Below are positions 45,445 to 53,275 of a stretch of DNA of 64,000 nucleotides, in pieces. The DNA is taken from the NCBI GenBank assembly GCA_050951845.1, contig JBMNJV010000006.1, forward strand, positions 124,001 through 188,000, given 5' to 3'. The translations under genes and the position numbers were made by a program. The notes beneath the pieces were generated by a model that saw only the letters and a program-made list of their open reading frames with translations, did not search any database and had not been told where the DNA came from. Source of the stretch: UBA5436 sp050951845 (GTDB lineage Bacteria; Bacillota; Clostridia; Saccharofermentanales; DTU023). Position 1 is the stretch's first letter. The number at the start of each line of letters is the position of its first letter.

Positions 45445-45509
45445 TATTGTACTAATATGCTAAAATATTTGGTTAAGTATTTTAATATATTGTACTAATA
45501 TGCTAAAAT
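45445..45509. promoter_or_regulatory. Duplicated operator candidate between OYE and TetR genes
   Basis: An identical 22-bp sequence, beginning TATTGTACTAATATGCTAAA, occurs at 45445-45466 and 45488-45509 (43 bp apart, about four helical turns). It lies in the divergent promoter region and is a natural binding site candidate for the TetR protein. Confidence 0.7.
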
Positions 45510-45588
45510 GTTACCAATGAACAAGTTGATCAAATTGTTTAATATTATACAAATTTCATATTTTGTTTAATGAATAAGAGAGCACAAT

Positions 45589-46122
45589 ATGGCTTCCAGA
45601 AATACAAAAAAAGATCTCATTAATGCAATGAAAATATTACTAAAGTCTAAAAAGTTTGAGAATATTACAGTTCAGAACATCATAGATATTGCGGAAGTAA
45701 GCAGAGGGACTTTTTATCGATATTTTAAAGATAAATATGATGTTATGAATTTATTCTATCTGGATCAGATTGAGAGAATAATTAATTCAAGCAATAATGA
45801 TTATAAATGGGCTACGCGCGCTATTATTCAGTTTGTAATGGATTATTGTGATTACTTTAAGGGAGTGCTTTCTTCTACAGGACCTAATTCTTTTAATAAC
45901 TTGGTTTTTACTTGCTCTAAAACTTTTTATTCAATGGTATATCAAAATAAATATAAACTAACTAATAAGGCTGATATTCCAGAACATATAGATTTTGCAA
46001 CTGACTTTTTAGCTAATGGATGTGTATATATAATAGACAAATGGATTATAAATAGTTCTTGTGTTTCAGCAGAACAGATTACTGATTGGCTGTATAAAAT
46101 GACCCCGGATGAATTACAATAA
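45589..46122 (+). CDS. TetR-family transcriptional regulator
   Basis: A 177-residue regulator. The N-terminal HTH is clear (FENITVQNIIDIAEVSRGTFYRYFKDKYDVMN, residues 20-52), followed by a helical ligand-binding domain. It is divergent from the flavin-oxidoreductase/SDR pair and likely controls them and itself through the duplicated site. Weak ribosome site (AAGAGAG). Confidence 0.88.
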   Translation: MASRNTKKDLINAMKILLKSKKFENITVQNIIDIAEVSRGTFYRYFKDKYDVMNLFYLDQIERIINSSNNDYKWATRAIIQFVMDYCDYFKGVLSSTGPNSFNNLVFTCSKTFYSMVYQNKYKLTNKADIPEHIDFATDFLANGCVYIIDKWIINSSCVSAEQITDWLYKMTPDELQ

Positions 46123-46566
46123 AAAATTCTTTATCAGCTCTTCTTCAAAAACATTTTTTCCTTTTGTCGGGCTATTAAGTCCACACATTTCAGGTATAAA
46201 ATCGCTGTTCCCGGCAAAATATACAGATTTATATGACATCTGTCTGTCATGTTAATTTTTCATATACTATTTCGCTAAAATTTATTTAAATAGTTTCCAT
46301 CATTTTCTGCAAAATCTTTTGAATTGTATTTTGTAATTCGGGGAATACAGTCTGTGATAAATTGTCATGCTCAGGAGTCGGCATTACCGGCTTTAGAAAC
46401 ATAAATATGCTATATACATCCTTTGCGGATATAAAATGATGTGGAAAATGACATAGAAAGCGAAGAAACAAACATAGTATTTTGAAAAATCCGGCTTTTC
46501 CGCATGCAGTATTTGTCTGACATCAGGGGTTAAGTTATTACAGATACGACAAGCCGGGATTTGCAT
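46123..46566. other. Gene-poor stretch, possible relic frames
   Basis: No convincing gene. Two short minus-strand frames look protein-like but match nothing I know: 46114-46239 (41 codons with FAGNSDFIPEMCGLNSP) and 46286-46471 (61 codons). They may be debris of a lost gene. Confidence 0.35.
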
Positions 46567-46896
46567 TTAACCTAACTTATCTCCATTTTGAACATCTTTA
46601 TCAGGAATAATCAGAACAACGCCGGTGTTACTATAAGTTCCTAATACCAGAACTTCTGACATAAAATCTGCTATTTGTTTTGGCGGAAAATTTACAACAG
46701 CCAATACTTGCTTGCCAATCAAATCTTTACACTTATATAACTCTGTAATCTGTGCAGAAGATTTTTTTATACCGATTTCATTACCCAAATCAACTTTTAA
46801 TTGATAAGCAGGCTTCTTTGCTTTTTCAAATACCTTTGCCTCAATAATAGTTCCAACTCTGATATCCAATTTTAGAAAATCATCTAATGTTTCCAC
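46567..46896 (-). CDS. csaA: tRNA-binding-domain protein, CsaA-like
   Basis: A 109-residue OB-fold protein of the CsaA/Trbp111 type. Pattern FLKLDIRVGTIIEA, then YQLKVDLGNEIGIKKSSAQI and LIGKQVLAVVNFPPKQIADFMSEVLVLG. CsaA is a secretion-related chaperone in Bacillus and binds tRNA-like structures. Full length. Start is GTG with only a weak site upstream. Confidence 0.85.
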   Translation of the reverse strand: METLDDFLKLDIRVGTIIEAKVFEKAKKPAYQLKVDLGNEIGIKKSSAQITELYKCKDLIGKQVLAVVNFPPKQIADFMSEVLVLGTYSNTGVVLIIPDKDVQNGDKLG

Positions 46897-46986
46897 CTTA
46901 TCATCTCGCCTTCAAATTATAATTCTTCCACGTCTAGAATAAACTGTCTTTATGTCCTCATTCAAGTCATCATGCATTTTCTCCTT

Positions 46987-47004
46987 GTAGCATAATTATG
47001 ACAC
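46987..47004. repeat. Palindromic intergenic repeat, copy 1
   Basis: GCATAATTATGACAC followed by TCTCCCC. Related copies: 51307-51321, 51828-51843, 53192-53207. It lies 56 bases after the stop of the gene at 47060. Confidence 0.6.
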
Positions 47005-47059
47005 TCTCCCCGGAGGCTGAGTCGAAAATAACACGCTGTTTTTGGCTGTTTTTAAATTC

Positions 47060-47383
47060 TTAGAACCTCATGAAATCAACCTTTTCCGAGTGTGACATTT
47101 CTCTCGTTATAACGGTATTTGCCACCATTTCCAAATAATCTCTTTTTGCGGGCTCATCCGGCTCTGTAACGGTATACGGCATGGTTAGGATATCTCCCTC
47201 ATAATCAAGATAGGTCTCCCAAGTGTAAACTCCCCGTTCCGGAAATTCATAGTAGCTTTTCGAGCCGTAAATTTCATAAGAATTCCATGCTCTGTTCCGT
47301 GTCCGTTCATTCTGATAGTTCCCGCTCTCTGTAAGATAATCCGTCAAGATTCGCGGATCAAAGAATTCATCATGATACAACAT
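47060..47383 (-). CDS. Hypothetical protein, possibly truncated
   Basis: A 107-residue, aromatic and acidic protein (RAWNSYEIYGSKSYYEFPERGVYTWETYLDYEGD). No ribosome site precedes the ATG, and no signal peptide is present, so it may be the C-terminal remainder of a longer secreted or lipoprotein gene. Family not recognised. Confidence 0.4.
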   Translation of the reverse strand: MLYHDEFFDPRILTDYLTESGNYQNERTRNRAWNSYEIYGSKSYYEFPERGVYTWETYLDYEGDILTMPYTVTEPDEPAKRDYLEMVANTVITREMSHSEKVDFMRF

Positions 47384-47751
47384 ACGGCAAGGAATAAAGG
47401 AACAACTCTAATGTGCTTATTCATCAATTTTTACACATCAACAAGTTCGTAAATTTCATCATATCCAAAATCAACTTTTCCATGTCCACTATTGGAGAGA
47501 TAAGCATTGCCTTTTTCATTAAATGTTCCTTATCATATTCCTCTAAATCTAATCTAAGTTCTTCGATTTTCATTCTGTTTTTTTCATTCCCCACTCGTAA
47601 TTAATTCCAGATATAATTTCACTCGAATATTTCATTTATTTGACATAAAAGGTGTATAAATACTTGTCTTCATTTGTCAATTAGTAATTATATTCTGAAC
47701 TTAAAAATATTTGGAATAACCAACTTCTTGACCTATTGGTACCGACCACAA
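47384..47751. other. Gene-free stretch with copied 3' end
   Basis: No plausible gene. From 47686 it contains a copy of the 3' end of the next gene upstream on the minus strand. Confidence 0.5.
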
Positions 47752-47785
47752 TTATATTCTGAACTTAAAAATATTTGGAATTACC
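47686..47785. repeat. 36-bp direct repeat copying a gene's 3' end
   Basis: AATTATATTCTGAACTTAAA... occurs at 47686-47721 and at 47750-47785, exactly 64 bp apart. The second copy is the end of the CDS at 47752 (PNIFKFRI and stop); the first lies in the noncoding DNA downstream of it. Confidence 0.85.
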
Positions 47786-48477
47786 CCTTCCCCGAATGTC
47801 GCTATTCCCATTCTGTACATAGCTTTTGCGTGAATTCTGTCATGCCAGAGAAATCTTCTTAAAACCTTTGGAATGGACCATTGTTCCCCATAGCTCCCGG
47901 CGTACACTTTTCCCGACAAAAAATTACCTCTCAACTCCAATTCCTCAAAGCCCAGTAAACGATTCTCCGCAATCGTTCCTTCATTCGATACTTCCAAACC
48001 GATTTCTCCCCAATAATACGCATTAACATTTTTAGTGTGTAAGTACATTTCCGATGCGGTACGGGGAACTGTTCCATAAAAAGTTTTTCTTGCGGGCAAC
48101 ACACTTCGGTTCTTGTCAGGGAAAGAATCATAAAGCCTTAAAAAATCATTTGTTGATTTGAGTACAAGTACTTTTAATTGTGTATACTGTTCAATTGATA
48201 AATCTTCTCGTTCCGTCTCAAATAAGACATCACTGTCTGCATCACTGATACATACATCCGTTGTCTTTTCCTGAGTGATTCTTATTTCAACGGTAGATGG
48301 CGGGATTTTTCCTGTCCAAAGAAAATATGATTCAATTTCAAGCGCCATCTTTTGTAAAGCCTCTTCTTTTGAGGCACCACGGGTAAAAGCGCCAATAACA
48401 TTACTTGAATAAATCAAGCTGTCTTTTTTATTATGTTCCCAAACACAGTGAACAATCATTTTATCGTTAACAGTCAT
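47752..48477 (-). CDS. HicB-like / DinB-like two-part hypothetical protein
   Basis: A 241-residue protein. The N-terminal part (AFTRGASKEEALQKMALEIESYFLWTGKIP) resembles a HicB-type partial RNase H fold; the C-terminal 140 residues (LRLYDSFPDKNRSVLPARKTFYG, ASEMYLHTKNVNAYYWGEIG, LRRFLWHDRIHAKAM) resemble the DinB four-helix metal-binding family with His residues in the expected last helix. Function unknown. Start at 48477 because GAGGG lies 8 bases upstream; a TTG five codons earlier overlaps that site. Confidence 0.6.
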   Translation of the reverse strand: MTVNDKMIVHCVWEHNKKDSLIYSSNVIGAFTRGASKEEALQKMALEIESYFLWTGKIPPSTVEIRITQEKTTDVCISDADSDVLFETEREDLSIEQYTQLKVLVLKSTNDFLRLYDSFPDKNRSVLPARKTFYGTVPRTASEMYLHTKNVNAYYWGEIGLEVSNEGTIAENRLLGFEELELRGNFLSGKVYAGSYGEQWSIPKVLRRFLWHDRIHAKAMYRMGIATFGEGVIPNIFKFRI

Positions 48478-48579
48478 CTTATCTGCCCTCAATCAATAAT
48501 CGAATTACACTTTTTTCCGTCTTGTTCAAGTGAAATCTCCGAAACCCTTACGGTTATTTTGTTTATCTTTTTCGTATCC

Positions 48580-48897
48580 CTAATCAGCGTCTTCGTCCAA
48601 AGCTTCTAAGAGAAAACTGACTGGGCGAAAACCGTCATTGCAGGAAACCATCGCAGATTTTTTGTTCTTCATCCATCCATTGTAGATATCCTCTCCGCCA
48701 TGAGCTAAAGTCATTACAAATGGTGACATCGTCTCCCAGGCACTGTCACACATTTCTTCAGGTTTTCTCCATCCATTTGCGATAAACACCTGTCCCTCTG
48801 TTAAGTTGCAGGCATCCTCAAGCGGATTCTCATACTCATCGATGAGATCCTGATGGACTACAATTCGCTTCACTGTAATTTTTACTTTTTTCATCAT
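48580..48897 (-). CDS. TIGR04076 family protein
   Basis: A 105-residue protein of a widespread family of unknown function. It shows the pattern KVKITVKRIVVHQDLIDEY, a single Cys in EDACNLTEGQVFI, then CDSAWETMSPFVMTLAHGG, WMKNKKSAMVSCNDGFRPVSF. The conserved Cys and Asp-Gly-Arg-Pro suggest metal or redox chemistry, not proven. Full length. Confidence 0.75.
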   Translation of the reverse strand: MMKKVKITVKRIVVHQDLIDEYENPLEDACNLTEGQVFIANGWRKPEEMCDSAWETMSPFVMTLAHGGEDIYNGWMKNKKSAMVSCNDGFRPVSFLLEALDEDAD

Positions 48898-49111
48898 TCT
48901 GTTTCCTTAAATTCTAAAGTTTTGACATTTCTATTTTCCCCCACAAAAATTATCTCAGCAAATTCTTTTATTGTCATAAAAGTTGTTTTATTTCTTCTTT
49001 CAATTCAGCAAATATTTAATTTGTTACAGGTCAGCTCTTGTCATACAAGTGCCGAAGCTTTGGGAGGTGGGTAAAAATCGGGTTTTGCATATGCATACCG
49101 GGCACAATATA

Positions 49112-49142
49112 CGTAAAACTTATTATTTATTAAAGTTTTACG
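49112..49142. terminator. AT-rich hairpin after ATPase fragment
   Basis: CGTAAAACTT and AAGTTTTACG pair around an 11-base AT loop, 10 bases after the stop of the pseudogene at 49153. No T-run follows on the minus strand. Confidence 0.4.
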
Positions 49143-49152
49143 CATAACTGTC

Positions 49153-49755
49153 TTATATGTTCTCAATAGAGTCATCATTTTCCAAAAAGTCTAAAATTGT
49201 TAAGAGCCGATAGCCTTTTTCGAGGTTTGAAAATGGAGTCCTGTCCATTGTTATGAGGATCTTTTTATAACCGTCATCCAGACCACGGAAAGAGGATAGT
49301 TCTCTCTCTTTTACACTTGGATTCTCTATGCTGTAAGTGACCTGAATATAATTTTTTCGCCCTTCTGCATCTCTTGCAACAAAATCGATTTCTTCATTCC
49401 TGTTTTTCCCTATATCGACTATGTAGCCACGCCTTATAAGCTCCACATAGACGATATTTTCTATCGCACGGGAAACTTCAAGCTGACGGTACTGAATAAG
49501 AGCATTGCGAAGACCCATATCACAAACATAATACTTATTTTGTGTTTTAAGATATGCTCTTCCCTTGAGATCATAGCGGTCGACTTTGTAAAAAAGAAAA
49601 GCATCCGCTATGTGTTTAAGATAACGGCTCACAGTCTCATTATCAACAGATTTATATCCGCTGCTTTGCAATGTATTCGCTATTTTATTCGCCGATTTCA
49701 ATTTGTTTTCAATTTCTCAGATTGTCGGCATAGACGACTTAAATTTTTCCGGCAT
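49153..49755 (-). pseudogene. DUF4143-type ATPase C-terminal fragment with nonsense codon
   Basis: An ATG that overlaps the stop of the intact ATPase gene opens a frame (MPEKFKSSMPTI), which meets TGA at codon 13 (49719-49717) and then continues in frame as EIENKLKSANKIANTL and the rest of a DUF4143-type C-terminal half (RAIENIVYVELIRRGY, EEIDFVARDAEGRKNYIQVTYS). The ATPase half is lacking. Restart at TTG 49701 would give 182 residues, but with no ribosome site. Probably dead. Confidence 0.75.
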
Positions 49756-51035
49756 TAATCTTTTAAACAACCAATAGGAATAACCAATACATCGTCATCT
49801 CTTCGATAACCGAATTGAGTTGCGGTAATTACCAATTTCAAGTCCGGTATACGAAGATGATTTTGTCTTTCTTTTTTATTATACTCCCTCACCAAACTTT
49901 CGATTTCGCAAAGATGTTTTGCTCCTTCTTCAATTCCGGATTCTCCTAACTTAAACTCTATGAGTGCATACCGTCCGTCACTTAAATGTAAAACTCCATC
50001 AGCCTCCAAACCATAGCGGTCACGATAATAAGACATTCTTCCGTCAAATGCGGATGAATATATCGTTAAATCTCTGATACATAACGATTCAAATAAAAAG
50101 CCCAAAGTCTGAAAATCTCTATTAAAATAATCAGGTGAAAGTCCCATTGCCGCAACAGCAATGGATGGGTCAATAAAATTTCTTTTAGGGGATGATTGAA
50201 TTGCAGTTTTTGATCGAATAGCCGGAGACCAAGCATCTATGTCATCAATTATAAAAAGTTTTCCTAACGCACTGATATATTCAAAAAAAGTACTTTCTCC
50301 AATATTATGATTTGCTTTTACATCACCATAAATCGTTTTTGTTGCAGCTGTTGTACAAATATTTCGTGCATAAGATTGCAATATACCTTGTGCCCATCTT
50401 TCGTTTCTTTTTACTCCATCAATATGAGAAATATCCACAGAATATGTTTGCTTAAATAAATCCCGTGCCAATTGCAATTTTGTCTCATTACTTTTTATAG
50501 TAAAAATTCCGGGCCATCCTCCGCGGCAAATAGAATAAATAATATCATCTATAGATAAATCTGACTTACAACCATCAAAAAAATCCGGCCTCTCAAATAA
50601 TTCCTTTAGAGAAACACTACCATTAGACTCTTCACTTTCCCAAAGACTCATAGGGTACATCTTTAACTGACTAATACGCAGCGTGCCTGTATGAGGAGTA
50701 TCTATATTTTTTGAAGAAGAGCCGGTTAAAATATATTGGCCTTTTTTTCCGGTATCATCAACATCTTTACGAATAGCACCCCAAAGTTTCGGTACATCTT
50801 GCCATTCATCAAAGAGTATCGGTTTTTCTCCCAGCAATAATTTTTTCGGTGCGGTTTCTCCAATCATTAATAAATTATCGCGATATTCTTCATCCTGAAA
50901 CTCAACAACGGTTTTTGCCTTTTGCTTGGCTGATGTCGTCTTGCCACAGCCCTTTGGACCTTTAATCCATATCGCACCGAAAGCCTGCATATTTATATCC
51001 AGCAATCTATCTATAATTCGTTTTTTATATTCCAT
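49755..51035 (-). CDS. AAA ATPase with C-terminal DUF4143-type domain, intact
   Basis: About 426 residues. Walker A GPKGCGKTT near residue 27, Walker B PILFDEWQDVP near 73, sensor region ILTGSSSKN near 102; the C-terminal half is nuclease-fold-like (YALIEFKLGESGIEEG). Family function is unknown; members occur as mobile single genes. The ATG at 51035 has GGGAAG upstream. One of four such genes or remnants here. Confidence 0.85.
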   Translation of the reverse strand: MEYKKRIIDRLLDINMQAFGAIWIKGPKGCGKTTSAKQKAKTVVEFQDEEYRDNLLMIGETAPKKLLLGEKPILFDEWQDVPKLWGAIRKDVDDTGKKGQYILTGSSSKNIDTPHTGTLRISQLKMYPMSLWESEESNGSVSLKELFERPDFFDGCKSDLSIDDIIYSICRGGWPGIFTIKSNETKLQLARDLFKQTYSVDISHIDGVKRNERWAQGILQSYARNICTTAATKTIYGDVKANHNIGESTFFEYISALGKLFIIDDIDAWSPAIRSKTAIQSSPKRNFIDPSIAVAAMGLSPDYFNRDFQTLGFLFESLCIRDLTIYSSAFDGRMSYYRDRYGLEADGVLHLSDGRYALIEFKLGESGIEEGAKHLCEIESLVREYNKKERQNHLRIPDLKLVITATQFGYRRDDDVLVIPIGCLKD

Positions 51036-51340
51036 GCGTGCACTTCCCGATATCATTTAGAAACATATTTCTCCGCTAATTTTAATACGATAATATAACT
51101 TCAGTCAAGGGATTCTGGAGTGATTTGCGGCATATTACCGGAATGATTTGAGGTGTTTTGTCGGAGTAATTTGTGATTAGTGCAGCAGCAAAAAAAAAGA
51201 ATAATCAGAAAAATCCTAAAATAATTCTAAGCAACACACCAATTTTCGAATTTCGTACTATGTGGAAGCTTTGAAACCCTTTTATTTACTGCGTTTTCCA
51301 CCTTTAGCATTATTATGACATCCTCCCCGAGTGAAAAGTC
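51036..51340. other. Gene-free stretch before the ATPase gene
   Basis: No gene; holds palindromic repeat copy 2 at 51307-51321 (GCATTATTATGACAT, followed by CCTCCCC) 20 bases after the peptidase E pseudogene. Confidence 0.5.
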
Positions 51341-51704
51341 TTAAAATAAAACTTTTTTGTTCAAACCAGTATCACTCCAAGAAAAGATATATGCATTTTT
51401 AATAGGATTAGATTTAATCACATGAAATTCATAATTATCCCAAACAATCGCTACTTGATTTTCTATTGCAATCGCATCTGTTATCTGTCCGGAATAGAAC
51501 TCATCAAAGCCTGCTCTTTCAGGCTCATCATAATGAGGACAATGTAAATAAGGAATGAGACTCATTAACTTCTTCAATATTCACATCAGTATTACACAGA
51601 TGTAAGGTGTCTGTTTTACATCCTAGATTTTCATATAAATCATTAATTGTTTGAATATAAGTTTCATTTTCGGATACTTCTCCGCCACCAATTGCTATAA
51701 TCAT
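51341..51704 (-). pseudogene. Peptidase E (S51) pseudogene with internal deletion
   Basis: The 5' part from ATG 51704 encodes the N-terminus of a peptidase E (MIIAIGGGEVSENETYIQ, then GCKTDTLHLCNTD). About 40 codons on, the frame shifts and the C-terminal part follows (LIPYLHCPHYDEPERAGF, AIAIENQVAIVWDN, HVIKSNPIKNAYIFSW). The middle of the usual 200-plus-residue protein, including the catalytic GLSAGS Ser region, is missing. Not functional. Confidence 0.85.
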
Positions 51705-51827
51705 TTACATCCCCCAATTATAAAAATTTATTTTTTTGATAAAAAATATCTTTTCACCTAATCTCACTTAATTTCCTTTATTTAGTATTTGACTTGAAAC
51801 CCAGCCATCACCATTGCTATCTGCTGT

Positions 51828-51843
51828 TGTCATAATTATGACA
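51828..51843. repeat. Palindromic intergenic repeat, copy 3
   Basis: TGTCATAATTATGACA, a perfect 16-bp palindrome, 23 bases after the stop of the ATPase gene at 51867. Upstream flank GACTTGAAACCC...TGCTG resembles that of copy 4. Confidence 0.8.
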
Positions 51844-51866
51844 TGTTACCACATGTCAAATATTAT

Positions 51867-53039
51867 TTAGAAAGTATGATATTTTTCTAAATCTTTAAAA
51901 TTAACATATTCAATACCATTAAATTGTGGATAAGATTGCCCTGTATAAATAATTCTTGGATTCTTTGCATTTTCTTCTGCTTCTGCAAAAGATAGCAAGT
52001 GCCTAGAGAATGATTTATTTGGTGTCATTGATGTTTTTATTTCAAATGGATATAAAATATCTTCTTTCTTTACAATCAAATCTACCTCAACCCCCTTTTC
52101 CGTTCTCATATAAAACATATTAGGATTTTGGTTTTCATTTAACCTTGATTTTAAGACCTCTGAAACAATTAAATTTTCAAAAAGATTTCCTCGTAATGGA
52201 TCTCTATTTGCTTGATTTTCTGTTTCTATCCCTAATAGATATGAGGCTAAACCAATTTCTGTAAAATAAATTTTTGGTGATTTAATTTGTCGTTTCGCAA
52301 TATTAGAAAAATAGGGTTGTAACTTATAAACAATATAAGATGCTTCGAGCACGGATAGCCATTCAGACAAAGTTGTAGATGAAACTCCCACATCGCCTGA
52401 CAAAGCAGACATATTTACTACCTGTCCAACTCTGCCTGCAAGCAAGGTTAAGAATCTTAGGAACTTATCCAAATTCTTAATTTCCAGCATTTCTCGTAAA
52501 TCTTTTTCTACATAAGTATTCAGATAATCTCGATAATAAGCTATATGCTCTCGCGAACTCTCTCTATATAGTTCCGGCATAAAACCCTGAATTAATAATC
52601 TATCAGCAGACAGTGCATCTAAGTGCCCTTCTTCTGCAAGTTCATCCATGCTCAAAGGAAGTAAAGTTAATATACTGGTTCTGCCTGCTAATGATTGTGC
52701 AATTCCTTTTTGTAAACCAGGCTGATGGCTACCCGTAAGAATAAAACGCCCATTCTTCTCTCTATGCTCATCAACCATAACTTGTATAGCTGAAAGAAGC
52801 TCAGGTACTCGTTGAACTTCATCAATGACTAGAGGCTCTTTATATGTTCCAAAAAAGCCTCTGTAATCTTCTTTCGCTAACATTCTATTAAAGGGATCTT
52901 CTAAGTTAACGTAATTGTATTCCGGAAAACATTCCTTCACCAAGGTAGTTTTTCCGGACTGTCTAGGCCCGATCAAGGTTACCACAGGAACTTGTTTTGC
53001 AACTTGTATTAGTTTTCCAGCTATTTTTCTTCTAATCAT
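51867..53039 (-). CDS. AAA ATPase with DUF4143-type domain, intact
   Basis: A 390-residue protein. Walker A GPRQSGKTTLV near residue 24, Walker B EPLVIDEVQRVPEL near 69, ILTGSHQ near 99, then a winged-helix region (LSALSGDVGVSSTTLSEWL) and the DUF4143 nuclease-like C-terminus (NLFENLIVSEVLKSR, TEKGVEVDLIV). AAGGAGG lies 7 bases before the ATG. Flanked by repeat copies 3 and 4 in the same orientation. Distinct from the 49755 gene in sequence, so not a recent duplicate. Confidence 0.9.
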   Translation of the reverse strand: MIRRKIAGKLIQVAKQVPVVTLIGPRQSGKTTLVKECFPEYNYVNLEDPFNRMLAKEDYRGFFGTYKEPLVIDEVQRVPELLSAIQVMVDEHREKNGRFILTGSHQPGLQKGIAQSLAGRTSILTLLPLSMDELAEEGHLDALSADRLLIQGFMPELYRESSREHIAYYRDYLNTYVEKDLREMLEIKNLDKFLRFLTLLAGRVGQVVNMSALSGDVGVSSTTLSEWLSVLEASYIVYKLQPYFSNIAKRQIKSPKIYFTEIGLASYLLGIETENQANRDPLRGNLFENLIVSEVLKSRLNENQNPNMFYMRTEKGVEVDLIVKKEDILYPFEIKTSMTPNKSFSRHLLSFAEAEENAKNPRIIYTGQSYPQFNGIEYVNFKDLEKYHTF

Positions 53040-53191
53040 TTGATAGCCTCCTTATATAATTGTATTATATAAGCACAGGGAGTTATTTTCAATTCAGACT
53101 TTAAATAAACGCCTATTTGCTCTGATGATTTATATTTTTTATTTCTTGCAGAGGACTTGAAAGCCTGATTTCATCGTTAATATTTGCCGTT

Positions 53192-53207
53192 GTCATAATT
53201 ATGACAC
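53192..53207. repeat. Palindromic intergenic repeat, copy 4
   Basis: TGTCATAATTATGACA with the left flank GACTTGAAAGCC; lies 69 bases after the hemW stop and upstream of the ATPase gene. Confidence 0.8.
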
Positions 53208-53275
53208 GAGACCCTTATTATTATGTTAATAGCCTTCGTAATGGTTATTGTTTGTCGTTTTCAAATGATATTCTC

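Noticed and set aside
46114..46239. 41-codon minus-strand frame with a protein-like sequence (FAGNSDFIPEMCGLNSP)
   Set aside because: No ribosome site, overlaps the TetR 3' end, and no family recognised; kept only as a possible relic.
46286..46471. 61-codon minus-strand frame
   Set aside because: No ribosome site and no recognisable domain; codon use does not stand out from noncoding DNA.
49540..49758. Plus-strand frame opposite the ATPase fragment
   Set aside because: Antisense shadow without a ribosome site or recognisable domain.
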